A stretch of 9,497 nt of DNA from the NCBI GenBank assembly GCA_041483455.1, contig JBGPFS010000084.1:1-9497 (forward strand), in the 5' to 3' direction. This stretch comes from JBGPFS01 sp041483455 (GTDB lineage: Bacteria > Chloroflexota > Limnocylindria > Limnocylindrales > CSP1-4). The notes beneath the pieces were generated by a model, which ran no database searches, was not told the origin of the DNA, and saw only the letters and a program-made list of their open reading frames with translations. Positions 1 to 6,459 of the stretch are shown here, piece by piece (the first letter of the stretch is position 1; each line of letters opens with the position of its first letter). Position numbers and translations under genes: made by a program.

Positions 1-696
1 CTGGCCCTGGCGGGCCCGATCGGAGCCGCACTCGACGGCGTCCGCAGGGTCCTGTCCGACCGACGGGCCGAGCTGATCGTCGCCGGGAGGACCTCGGCGC
101 GGACCCTCGCCTGGCTCGAGCGACACGCCCGCTGTCGGGTCCGGGCGATCGTCGAGGAGCGCGGCCTTCGGGCGGCGAGCCGTCTTGCCCAGGGCTCCGA
201 CGACGACGCGGCGGGACTCGCCAGCGCGGACCGAGCCGGCGGACGAGCGGATCGTGGCCCGTCGTCGGCGGCCTGGTCCGTCCGACCTGTCCGCCCGCCG
301 GGCTCGCTCCTCGGGATGATCCTCGACCGGGACGGCCCGGCGGCGCTCGGGGACCGCCTGGCCGAGCTCGCCGACGCCGCCCTGGTCGATAGCCGGGTCC
401 TGCTGGCCCATCGGCTCGGGGCCGACGAGGTGGGATGGCCGACCGCCGAGGACCGCTTCGCCTCCGACCTCCTGCGCTCCGACCCGATCGCAGATACATG
501 GCTCCGGGCCCTCACCGCCAGCGTGGCCGAAGCGTCGATCCCGATCCTGCTCGGCGGGCACAGCCTGGTCGGCCCTGGTGTCCGGCTGCTCGCTCGAGGC
601 GGGTCGGGCGGCGACGGGTCGAGCCGTCGCGGGGCGGGCCGTCGCGGGGCGGGGCGTCGCGCGTCGGGCCGCGCCGGGTCGGGGCGCTCCGCATGA
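1..696 (+). CDS. Unrecognised protein, 3' end only
   Basis: The frame is open from base 1 to a TGA at 694-696, giving 231 visible codons; the true start lies upstream of the window. I do not recognise the family. The first ~65 residues look like a folded alpha/beta segment (hydrophobic strand LIVAGRT, then alternating helices). A low-complexity Ala/Gly/Arg/Ser stretch follows (about residues 66-100), then a second ordered-looking segment (residues 106-200, with ALVDSRVLLAHRLG and IPILLGGHSLVGPGVRLL). The last ~30 residues are a Gly/Arg/Ala/Ser tail coded by a 15-bp tandem repeat and are unlikely to fold. There are no metal-binding cysteine motifs and no membrane segments. The stop overlaps the ATG of the next gene (ATGA), so the two are probably translationally coupled. 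No function is claimed. That the frame is coding is supported by its length and by the overlap. Confidence 0.6.
   Translation: MALAGPIGAALDGVRRVLSDRRAELIVAGRTSARTLAWLERHARCRVRAIVEERGLRAASRLAQGSDDDAAGLASADRAGGRADRGPSSAAWSVRPVRPPGSLLGMILDRDGPAALGDRLAELADAALVDSRVLLAHRLGADEVGWPTAEDRFASDLLRSDPIADTWLRALTASVAEASIPILLGGHSLVGPGVRLLARGGSGGDGSSRRGAGRRGAGRRASGRAGSGRSA
623..682 (+). repeat. Degenerate 15-bp tandem repeat, four units
   Basis: Units at 623-637 and 638-652 are identical (GCCGTCGCGGGGCGG). The units at 653-667 and 668-682 match at 12 and 11 of 15 positions. Fifteen bases keep the frame, so the upstream protein gains a repeated Gly-Arg-Arg-Gly-Ala-like pentapeptide at its C terminus. The array ends 10 nt before the methyltransferase ATG and opens a spurious N-terminal extension in that gene's frame. 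Confidence 0.75.
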
Positions 697-1907
697 GCGC
701 GTTCGAGCCGGGACTACGCCGGACCCCGGACCCCGGGCCGCCTCCCAGCGAGAGCGTACCGGCGCTGGTGGAGCGGATCCGGACCGAGATCGCCGCCGGT
801 GGCCCGATCACGTTCGCCCGGTTCATGGAGCTCGCGCTCTACGATCCACAGCACGGCTACTACCGGACCGGCGCGGACCGCCCGACCCGGGCCGGCGACT
901 TCCTCACCGCCCCCGAGCTCCACCCGATCTTCGGCGCGGCCCTCGCCCGGCAGCTCGATGAGCTCTGGGAACGGCTCGGCAGGCCGGCTGAGTTCGTCCT
1001 CCGCGAGTACGGCGCCGGTACCGGCACGCTCGGCCTGACCGTCCTCGTCGCGCTCGAGGCGGACGGCTCCGGCCTGGCCCGGGCGCTGCGCTATCAGCCG
1101 CTGGAGATCGACAGAGGGCGAGCCTCCGCGATCGCCGGCCGCCTGGCCGCCGCGGGGTTCGGTGCGGCGCTCGACCCGGGGCACGACGCGGGCGAGGCCG
1201 AGCCGATCGTCGGCGCCGTCGTCGCGAACGAGTTCCTCGATGCGCTCCCGGTCCACCGGGTCGAGGGACGTGACGGCGGGCTCGCCGAGCTGTACGTCGC
1301 GGGCGCCGGGGACGGTTTCGTCGAGCGCGCCGGCCCGCCGTCGACCCCGGCCCTCGCGGCCCGACTCGCAGCCGAGGGGATCGGCCTCCTCGACGGGCAG
1401 CAAGCCGAGGTCAACCTGGGCGTCGACGACTGGGTGGCGGAGGTCGCAGCCGCGCTCCGGCGCGGCGCGGCCTTCATCATCGATTACGGGTATCCCGCCA
1501 CCGAGCTGTACGGTCCGGGTCGGCCGACGGGCACCCTCCGCGCGTACGCGGGCCACCGCGTCCACGCCGACCCCTTCGCGGCGATCGGCCGGCAGGACCT
1601 CACGGCCCACCTCGACCTGACCGCGCTCGAACGGGCCGCTCTCGACGGGGGCCTCGAGCTCATCGGCCGGACGAGTCAGGCCGAGTTCCTCGTGGGCTGC
1701 GGTCTCGAATCGCTCCTCGAGACGATCCGCTCCGACCCGGCGACGACGATCGAGGCCTGGCTCGCCGTCCGGTCGGCCGTCGCTCGACTCATCGACCCGG
1801 CCGCCATGGGGCGGTTCGCGGTCGTCGTCGTGGGTCGCGACCTGCCGGCGGGGCCGCCGCTCCGCGGGCTCGCCTACCGGTTCGCCCCCCGGGCCGGCGC
1901 CGATTAG
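693..1907 (+). CDS. midA: SAM-dependent methyltransferase, MidA/NDUFAF7 family
   Basis: A 404-residue protein of the COG1565 family. The human member, NDUFAF7, is a mitochondrial complex I assembly factor that symmetrically dimethylates an arginine of NDUFS2, the NuoD homologue. Family features visible here are the N-terminal block ITFARFMELALYDPQHGYY (residues 39-57), the SAM-binding glycine loop EYGAGTGTLG (105-114), the NEFLDALPV block (179-187) and the FIIDYG strand (261-266). Length is normal for the family. The frame is open upstream to 435, but that extension is only repeat-coded Arg/Gly/Pro sequence. I therefore start at the ATG at 693, which overlaps the preceding stop by 4 nt and sits a normal distance ahead of the conserved domain. 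The next gene downstream is nuoA, across about 330 bp. The family call is firm. That it methylates NuoD here is inference from the human enzyme and the gene neighbourhood. Confidence 0.9.
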   Translation: MSAFEPGLRRTPDPGPPPSESVPALVERIRTEIAAGGPITFARFMELALYDPQHGYYRTGADRPTRAGDFLTAPELHPIFGAALARQLDELWERLGRPAEFVLREYGAGTGTLGLTVLVALEADGSGLARALRYQPLEIDRGRASAIAGRLAAAGFGAALDPGHDAGEAEPIVGAVVANEFLDALPVHRVEGRDGGLAELYVAGAGDGFVERAGPPSTPALAARLAAEGIGLLDGQQAEVNLGVDDWVAEVAAALRRGAAFIIDYGYPATELYGPGRPTGTLRAYAGHRVHADPFAAIGRQDLTAHLDLTALERAALDGGLELIGRTSQAEFLVGCGLESLLETIRSDPATTIEAWLAVRSAVARLIDPAAMGRFAVVVVGRDLPAGPPLRGLAYRFAPRAGAD

Positions 1908-1954
1908 GGCATCCGACCTATTGCCCGCTCGCCAAGGCGAGGCCACCCTGCGCG

Positions 1955-1972
1955 TGCGTCGGGCACGACGCA
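1955..1972. repeat. Small hairpin, 7-bp stem and 4-nt loop
   Basis: TGCGTCG (1955-1961) pairs perfectly with CGACGCA (1966-1972) around a GGCA loop. It lies 48 bp after the midA stop. No T-run follows, so it is not a classical intrinsic terminator. In such GC-rich DNA a stem this short could be chance, although two larger ones follow directly. Confidence 0.4.
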
Positions 1973-1979
1973 GCACCGC

Positions 1980-2030
1980 CGGGGGATCGTCGGCGGTCAG
2001 GCACGCGCGCTCGGCGCCGCCGATCCCCCG
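1980..2030. repeat. Imperfect inverted repeat, possible terminator
   Basis: CGGGGGATCG (1980-1989) is the exact reverse complement of 2021-2030. After a 3-nt bulge (1990-1992) the stem continues with GCGG (1993-1996) pairing with 2017-2020. The loop is about 20 nt (1997-2016). An alternative local hairpin exists at its left edge: ACCGCCG (1975-1981) with CGGCGGT (1991-1997). It could end midA transcription or stabilise its 3' end, but no U-tract follows and the role is inference. Confidence 0.5.
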
Positions 2031-2034
2031 ACCC

Positions 2035-2075
2035 GGGGTCCGCCGCCCTCCACCAGGATCGCCTCGGCGGACCCC
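2035..2075. repeat. Perfect 11-bp inverted repeat, possible terminator
   Basis: GGGGTCCGCCG (2035-2045) is the exact reverse complement of CGGCGGACCCC (2065-2075), separated by a 19-nt loop (2046-2064). It is the strongest hairpin in the gap and begins 5 nt after the previous one. A C-rich run rather than a T-run follows. Its place between midA and the candidate nuoA promoter suggests termination or insulation of the two units. Confidence 0.5.
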
Positions 2076-2149
2076 CCTGCCCGCCGTCCACGACGCCGCC
2101 AGGGAGAGCCCGCGACGGGTCCGACCGAGCCGACGTGGTCCGGGTCCGC

Positions 2150-2158
2150 TGGTAGAAT
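2150..2158 (+). promoter_or_regulatory. Candidate extended -10 promoter for the nuo operon
   Basis: The sequence TGGTAGAAT reads as TGn followed by TAGAAT, one mismatch from the sigma-70-type TATAAT hexamer with the extended TG element. Such an AT-rich block is conspicuous in this GC-rich DNA. No good -35 hexamer sits 16-18 bp upstream, as is common for extended -10 promoters. Transcription would start near 2165, leaving a leader of about 75 nt before nuoA. Confidence 0.45.
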
Positions 2159-2239
2159 GGCGCCCGCGGGAACCGTTCCAGCCCGCCTCGGCCGCGCGTG
2201 CACGTGCGGCACCCAGCCGTCGCCACGAGCGAGGTTCGA

Positions 2240-2596
2240 GTGACCGGGATCTGGTACGTCGTCGGGTTCGCCGTTGCGGGCGTCTCGTTCGTGTTCCTCA
2301 CGATCGGCCTGGCCTGGCTCATCTCGCATCGGAATCGCGGCGACGCCCACAAGGGCCTGCCCTACGAGTCGGGCATCGACACGTTCGGCGACACCCATGG
2401 CCGGTTCGGGCTCAGCTTCTACATCTACGCCCTGCTGTTCGTCGCCTTCGACATCGAGGTCGTGTTCATCTTCCTGTGGGCGATCACCCTCCGGGACACC
2501 CTCCTGGGCGGCTTCATCGAGATGCTCGCCTTCGTGGCGATCCTCATGCTCGGCCTGGCCTATGCCTGGCGTAAGGGGGTCCTGACGTGGCACTGA
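2240..2596 (+). CDS. nuoA: NADH-quinone oxidoreductase subunit A
   Basis: A 118-residue inner-membrane subunit of complex I, related to mitochondrial ND3. It has three predicted membrane helices (about residues 5-28, 58-81 and 90-110). Between helices 1 and 2 lies the long loop that borders the quinone cavity, with the family motif PYESGID (41-47). The switch cysteine of mitochondrial ND3 is Ser here, as in E. coli. FDIEVVFIFLWA (70-81) is the conserved second helix with its buried acidic pair. I prefer the GTG at 2240, which has GAGGT at 2231-2235 close upstream. An in-frame GTG at 2198 would add 14 polar residues and has no ribosome binding site. It is the first gene of the operon, and its last 10 bases overlap nuoB. 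Confidence 0.95.
   Translation: MTGIWYVVGFAVAGVSFVFLTIGLAWLISHRNRGDAHKGLPYESGIDTFGDTHGRFGLSFYIYALLFVAFDIEVVFIFLWAITLRDTLLGGFIEMLAFVAILMLGLAYAWRKGVLTWH
2573..2579 (+). promoter_or_regulatory. Shine-Dalgarno site deciding the nuoB start
   Basis: AAGGGGG lies inside the 3' end of nuoA, 7 nt before the GTG at 2587, one base from the AAGGAGG consensus. It supports 2587 over the in-frame GTG at 2650 and so supports the long N-terminal extension of NuoB as real. Confidence 0.7.
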
Positions 2597-3312
2597 CCCC
2601 GGAGCGGACGGCCGGCCGGGAGCCCGCCGACGCGGCGGCCTCGGCCCTGGTGCCGGCCGGGCCGCACGACGTCAGCGCTCCCATCGTCGTCCCGAACACG
2701 CTCTGGAGCGCCGCGGACCCGGCTGCCTACGACGGTGGCCGCCCGACCGGGATCACCCATCTTCGGGAGCTCGAGGCGACCGGCCTCGGCCGGCGCGACG
2801 ACGCCCGCTGGGGCGGCGCGCTGGAGGTGATCCCGACGAAGGCGGACTACGTCCTCGACCTCATCCGGGCGAACAGCCTGTGGCCGCTCCTCTCGGGCCT
2901 GGCCTGCTGCGCCATCGAGATGATGTCGACGGCCACCTCGAAGAACGACATCGACCGGTGGGGGATGTTCCCCTTCCGCGCTTCGCCCCGGCAGGCGGAC
3001 GTCCTCATCGTCGCCGGCACGCTGACCACGAAGATGGCCGGGCCGCTCGTCCGGCTGTGGGAGCAGATGCCCGAGCCGAAATGGTGCGTCGCGATGGGCG
3101 ACTGCACCTGCTCGGGCGGGCGCTACAAGCGGAGCTACAGCACGGTCCAGGGGATCGACCGGGTGATGCCCGTGGATGTCTACGTCCCGGGTTGCCCGCC
3201 CCGACCGGAGGGCCTCATCTACGGGATGATGAAGCTCCAGCAGCTGATCAAGGACCGGCGCGGCCACTGGCCGGATCGGACGATCGGCCCGACCGTCCCG
3301 GACGAGCTCTGA
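2587..3312 (+). CDS. nuoB: NADH-quinone oxidoreductase subunit B
   Basis: A 241-residue Q-module subunit (20 kDa/PSST family) that holds cluster N2, the terminal [4Fe-4S] donor to quinone. The ligands are visible: the adjacent pair Cys107-Cys108 in SGLACCAIEMM, Cys173 in MGDCTCSGG and Cys203 in PGCPPRPEGL. An extra cysteine, Cys175, stands two residues after a ligand, where most homologues have Asn or Ser. The ligand pair is preceded by about 106 residues, far more than the few dozen usual in NuoB. The first ~75 are Ala/Pro/Gly-rich, and the recognisable fold starts near residue 85 (YVLDLIRANSLWPL). The GTG start at 2587 has a strong Shine-Dalgarno and overlaps nuoA by 10 nt. The family call is certain; the role of the extension is unknown. 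Confidence 0.96.
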   Translation: MALTPERTAGREPADAAASALVPAGPHDVSAPIVVPNTLWSAADPAAYDGGRPTGITHLRELEATGLGRRDDARWGGALEVIPTKADYVLDLIRANSLWPLLSGLACCAIEMMSTATSKNDIDRWGMFPFRASPRQADVLIVAGTLTTKMAGPLVRLWEQMPEPKWCVAMGDCTCSGGRYKRSYSTVQGIDRVMPVDVYVPGCPPRPEGLIYGMMKLQQLIKDRRGHWPDRTIGPTVPDEL

Positions 3313-3316
3313 GCCG

Positions 3317-3868
3317 ATGGATCGCGCCCTGCGTCGACGCCTCGAGGCCCGCTTCTCGGAAGCGCTCCTGGGTCCCGTCCGCCAGCGCCACGACGAGACG
3401 GAGATCCGGGTCGCCCCGGGCTCGCTCCCCGAGGTCCTCCGGGCACTCCACGACGAGCCCGAGTTCCGGTTCGTCTTCCTGTCCGACCTGTGCGGGGTCG
3501 ACACGGGCACCGTGATGCAGACGGTCTACCACCTGTACAGCGATACGACCGGCGACTGGCTGCGGGTCATCGCCGACGGCCTCTCGCGCGACGATCCGCG
3601 CGTCCCCTCGGCCACGTTCCTGTGGAAGGGCGCCGAATGGCAGGAGCGCGAGGCCTACGACATGTTCGGGATCGTGTTCGAGGGCAACCGCGACCTCCGG
3701 CGGATCTACATGCCACCCGACTACACCAGCTTCCCGCTCCGCAAGGACTTCTACCTGGCCGACGACGCCTCACGCTCGCCGGGCCTCGGGGTCCGGCCGA
3801 TGGAACGGACCCACGAGCCACGGGACGCGACCGACTCGACCCGGGTCCGCAAGGCGACGGGCGCCTGA
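3317..3868 (+). CDS. nuoC: NADH-quinone oxidoreductase subunit C
   Basis: A 183-residue Q-module subunit (30 kDa family) without cofactors that packs against NuoD and NuoB. The family signature is clear at residues 109-117 (EREAYDMFG), followed by DLRRIYMPPDYTSFPLRKDF (126-145). The N-terminal half has the usual alpha/beta domain (FRFVFLSDLCGVDTG, 50-64). It is a separate gene, not fused to nuoD as in E. coli. The last ~35 residues are polar and probably flexible. The ATG lies 4 nt after the nuoB stop, with only a weak ribosome binding site, so coupling to nuoB is likely. Confidence 0.96.
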   Translation: MDRALRRRLEARFSEALLGPVRQRHDETEIRVAPGSLPEVLRALHDEPEFRFVFLSDLCGVDTGTVMQTVYHLYSDTTGDWLRVIADGLSRDDPRVPSATFLWKGAEWQEREAYDMFGIVFEGNRDLRRIYMPPDYTSFPLRKDFYLADDASRSPGLGVRPMERTHEPRDATDSTRVRKATGA

Positions 3869-3869
3869 G

Positions 3870-5108
3870 ATGCCAGCCTCCCAGACGCCCTACGACATCC
3901 CGGCCCACGCCTCGACCGACGACCCGCGCGTGACGCTCGACCGGCAGCTCGGGGTGTTCGAGCCGATCCCGCCCTACCCGCCCCGGACCGAGCGCGAGGC
4001 CGAGTTCTACACGCTCGCGGACGGCCAGATGTTCGTGAACATGGGGCCCCAGCACCCCTCCACCCACGGCGTCCTGCGGATCGTCCTCAAGCTCGACGGC
4101 GAGAAGGTCGTCGACCTCGATCCGGTCCTCGGCTACCTCCATCGCGGGGTCGAGAAGCTGTGCGAGAACGCCGACTACCACCAGGCCATCTGCTACACGG
4201 ATCCGCTCGAGTACGTCAGCTCCCTGTTCATGGAATGGTCCCCCGTGATGGCCTTCGAGAAGCTGCTGGACGTCACGGTCCCGCGCCGGGCCGAGTACAT
4301 CCGGGTCCTGAGCGGCGAGCTCCTCCGGATCGCCAGCCACGCGCTCTACATGGGCTGGTTCGCGCTCGACCTGGGCGGCATCACTCCCATCCTGTGGAGC
4401 TTCATCGAGCGGGACGAGATCGTCGACATGCTGGCCGCCCTGACCGGCCAGCGGCTGCTCTTCAACTACTACCGGATCGGCGGCGTCAACGGCGACCTCA
4501 ACCACGAGTTCCTCAGCCGGCTGGGCGCCTGGATGAGCCGGGCGACGGAGCAGATCGAGTCGAACCAGGGGCTCATCAACGCCAACGAGATCTTCGTCCG
4601 GCGGGCCCGCGGCCTCGGGGCGGTCGACCGCGAGACGGCGCTCCGGATGTGCTGGACCGGGCCGAACCTGCGGGCCTCGGGCGTGCCCTTCGACGTGCGG
4701 CGGGCCCATCCATACAGCGTCTACCCGGAGCTCGCCTTCGACATCCCGACCCGAGAGGAGGGCGACAGCCTCGCCCGCTACCTGCTCCGGATGGATGAGA
4801 TCCGCCAGAGCCTGCGGATCATCGACCAGTGCCTCCACGAGATGCCCGACGGCCCCGTGATGGCCAAGCTGCCCCGCCTCCTGCGGCCCCGGCCCGGCCG
4901 CGCCTATGCGGCGATCGAGGGCCCGCGCGGTCAGCTCGCCACCTATGCGATCAGCGACGGCTCGGACCAGCCGTTCCGGATGCGGATCCACGACCCGAGC
5001 TTCATCCACCTCCAGTCGGTGGGGCTGCTCACGCCTGGCAATCTCATCGCCGACACGATGGCGATCATGGCCAGTCTCGACCCGGTCATGGGCGGCGTGG
5101 ACAAGTAG
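3870..5108 (+). CDS. nuoD: NADH-quinone oxidoreductase subunit D
   Basis: A 412-residue Q-module subunit (49 kDa family, related to the large subunit of [NiFe] hydrogenases) forming the quinone head-group pocket with NuoB. NMGPQHPSTHGVLR (57-70) carries His66, equivalent to the quinone-binding His59 of bovine NDUFS2. Tyr115 in DPLEYVS matches bovine Tyr108. YLHRGVEK (89-96) carries Arg92, equivalent to bovine Arg85, which NDUFAF7 dimethylates. The middle region (YIRVLSGELLRIASH, DLGGITPILW) is typical. The C terminus reads SLDPVMGGVDK, where most homologues end in a GEVDR-type motif, so Gly and Lys replace Glu and Arg. Length is normal. It starts one base after the nuoC stop and its TAG directly abuts the nuoH ATG. 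Confidence 0.97.
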   Translation: MPASQTPYDIPAHASTDDPRVTLDRQLGVFEPIPPYPPRTEREAEFYTLADGQMFVNMGPQHPSTHGVLRIVLKLDGEKVVDLDPVLGYLHRGVEKLCENADYHQAICYTDPLEYVSSLFMEWSPVMAFEKLLDVTVPRRAEYIRVLSGELLRIASHALYMGWFALDLGGITPILWSFIERDEIVDMLAALTGQRLLFNYYRIGGVNGDLNHEFLSRLGAWMSRATEQIESNQGLINANEIFVRRARGLGAVDRETALRMCWTGPNLRASGVPFDVRRAHPYSVYPELAFDIPTREEGDSLARYLLRMDEIRQSLRIIDQCLHEMPDGPVMAKLPRLLRPRPGRAYAAIEGPRGQLATYAISDGSDQPFRMRIHDPSFIHLQSVGLLTPGNLIADTMAIMASLDPVMGGVDK

Positions 5109-6449
5109 ATGACCGTCGTCGGGCGGACCTGGGATCGGCTCACGCTGCCGGGCAAGGTCCTGGCCGTCGTCGTCCCGCTCGGGGCGATCGTGACCGTCGG
5201 CCTGGGCCTCTTCGTCGCCCTGTTGGGGGCCGGGATCGTCCGGTTCCTTGGCGACAACCTGCCACTCGTCCGGTTCGTCGCGGCCGCCACGGCGGTCCTG
5301 GTGCTGACCATCCCGAGCGCCTTCCTGATCATCTACCTGGAGCTGAAGGTCATCGCGCTGATGAACCTGCGCTACGGACCGGACCGGGTCGGGCCGTTCG
5401 GGGCGGCGCAGTCGGTGGCCCACGGGCTCAAGGTCCTCTCCAAGGAGGACTTCACCCCGACCGGCGCCGACGTGCCGGTCTTCACGATGGCACCCGTCGT
5501 CGTCTTCCTCTCGAGTGTGATGTCGCTGCTCGTCCTGCCCTTCGCGCCCGGACTCTTCGGCCAGGACTTCAACATCGGCCTGCTGTACTTCTTCGCGATG
5601 GGCGGGCTGACCGTGGTCGGCTTGCTGATGGCCGGCTGGTCGAGCTTCAACAAGTACTCGCTGCTGGGCGGCCTCCGCTCCGCCGCCCAGGTGGTGAGCT
5701 ACGAGATCCCGCTCACCCTGTCGGTCGCGGGCATCCTCATCCTGGCCGGCACGATGAGCCTCAACCAGATCGTGATCGATCAGTCGGGCAGCTTCCTCGA
5801 CTGGTTCGTCTTCAAGCAGCCCCTTGCCTTCGTCATCTTCTTCATCGCCGTCACGGCGGAGGCCAACCGGACTCCGTTCGACATGGCCGAGGCCGACCAG
5901 GAGCTGGTGGCCGGTTTCGCGACCGAGTACTCCGGGATGCGGTTCGGGTTCTTCTTCTTCGCCGAGTACGTCAACGTCTTCATCGTCTCCGGCCTGACCG
6001 TCGCGCTCTTCTTCGGGGGCTGGAACGCGCCGATCGCCTGGCCGTGGCCGGTGACGGTGGGCCTGGATCCGGGCAGCCTGGGCCTGGGACTGCTGGCCCT
6101 GATCGCGCTCGGGCCGCCGGCCCTCATCGTCGCTCTCGCGCTGCCGTTCTGGCTGACGAACAGCCGGCTGCCGTTCTGGCAGGCCCTGGTCATCGGGTTC
6201 GTGCTGTTCAACCTGGTGGCCGTCGCGGCCTTCCTCGGCCTTGCCTTCCTGAGCTTCGACTGGGTCGTCGGGATCGTGTGGTTCATGCTCAAGGCGTACG
6301 CCTTCGTGTTCGTCTTCATCTGGATGCGCGGGACGCTCCCGCGCATCCGGATCGACCAGCTCATGGGGTTCGCCTGGAAGTGGCTGCTGCCCGCCGCGCT
6401 CCTCAACCTGTTCGTGACCGCCCTGGCGGTCATCGTGGTCAAGTCGTGA
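5109..6449 (+). CDS. nuoH: NADH-quinone oxidoreductase subunit H, long form
   Basis: The ND1-family membrane subunit that, with NuoB and NuoD, forms the quinone access chamber and links it to the proton-pumping arm. Family blocks are present: LRYGPDRVGPFG (87-98), GLKVLSKEDFTP (106-117), EIPLTLSVAGILIL (199-212), EANRTPFDMAEADQELVAGF with TEYSGMRFGFFFFAEY (251-287) and MRGTLPRIRIDQLMGFAWKWLLP (406-428, shortened here). At 446 residues it is about 120 longer than the E. coli subunit. The surplus is an N-terminal region with a strong extra hydrophobic segment (16-46) and an insertion after FFGGW (301-305) with two more hydrophobic segments (about 322-348 and 356-382), before WFMLKAYAFVFVFIW. 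The family ERK-type motif at the end of the first conserved helix is Glu-Leu-Lys here (78-80). It starts directly after the nuoD stop. Confidence 0.95.
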   Translation: MTVVGRTWDRLTLPGKVLAVVVPLGAIVTVGLGLFVALLGAGIVRFLGDNLPLVRFVAAATAVLVLTIPSAFLIIYLELKVIALMNLRYGPDRVGPFGAAQSVAHGLKVLSKEDFTPTGADVPVFTMAPVVVFLSSVMSLLVLPFAPGLFGQDFNIGLLYFFAMGGLTVVGLLMAGWSSFNKYSLLGGLRSAAQVVSYEIPLTLSVAGILILAGTMSLNQIVIDQSGSFLDWFVFKQPLAFVIFFIAVTAEANRTPFDMAEADQELVAGFATEYSGMRFGFFFFAEYVNVFIVSGLTVALFFGGWNAPIAWPWPVTVGLDPGSLGLGLLALIALGPPALIVALALPFWLTNSRLPFWQALVIGFVLFNLVAVAAFLGLAFLSFDWVVGIVWFMLKAYAFVFVFIWMRGTLPRIRIDQLMGFAWKWLLPAALLNLFVTALAVIVVKS

Positions 6450-6452
6450 GGT
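6448..6452 (+). promoter_or_regulatory. Shine-Dalgarno site deciding the NuoI/E start
   Basis: GAGGT overlaps the nuoH stop codon and lies 7 nt before the GTG at 6460. It supports that GTG rather than the ATG at residue 13, which would cut off the start of the NuoI-type amphipathic helix. Confidence 0.6.
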
Positions 6453-6459
6453 CCGTGGC

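Larger units (their letters stand above)
1908..2239. other. Intergenic region between midA and nuoA
   Basis: A 332-bp stretch with no convincing gene on either strand. Frames open across it, but their products are Arg/Pro/Gly-rich, match no family and continue as shadows into nuoA. Its first half contains three GC-rich inverted repeats in a row (1955-1972, 1980-2030, 2035-2075). Its second half contains a candidate extended -10 promoter (2150-2158) and a possible nuoA ribosome binding site (GAGGT, 2231-2235). I saw no tRNA or recognisable riboswitch. Confidence 0.6.

Noticed and set aside
435..692. N-terminal extension of the methyltransferase frame
   Set aside because: It overlaps the upstream gene, codes only Arg/Gly/Pro-rich and repeat-derived sequence, and the ATG at 693 with its ATGA overlap is a better start.
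714..1976. A 420-codon minus-strand frame opposite midA
   Set aside because: Shadow of midA; Arg/Glu/Asp/Gly-rich without recognisable domains.
2198..2239. Upstream GTG start for nuoA
   Set aside because: It would add 14 polar residues not typical of NuoA and has no Shine-Dalgarno, whereas GTG 2240 has GAGGT just upstream.
2226..2245. GGTTCGAGT resembling a tRNA T-loop
   Set aside because: The flanking 5-base arms do not pair and no acceptor or anticodon stem can be built around it.
1921..2574. A plus-strand frame with TTG start filling the midA-nuoA gap
   Set aside because: Arg/Pro-rich product, runs out of frame through most of nuoA, and has no ribosome binding site or homology cue.
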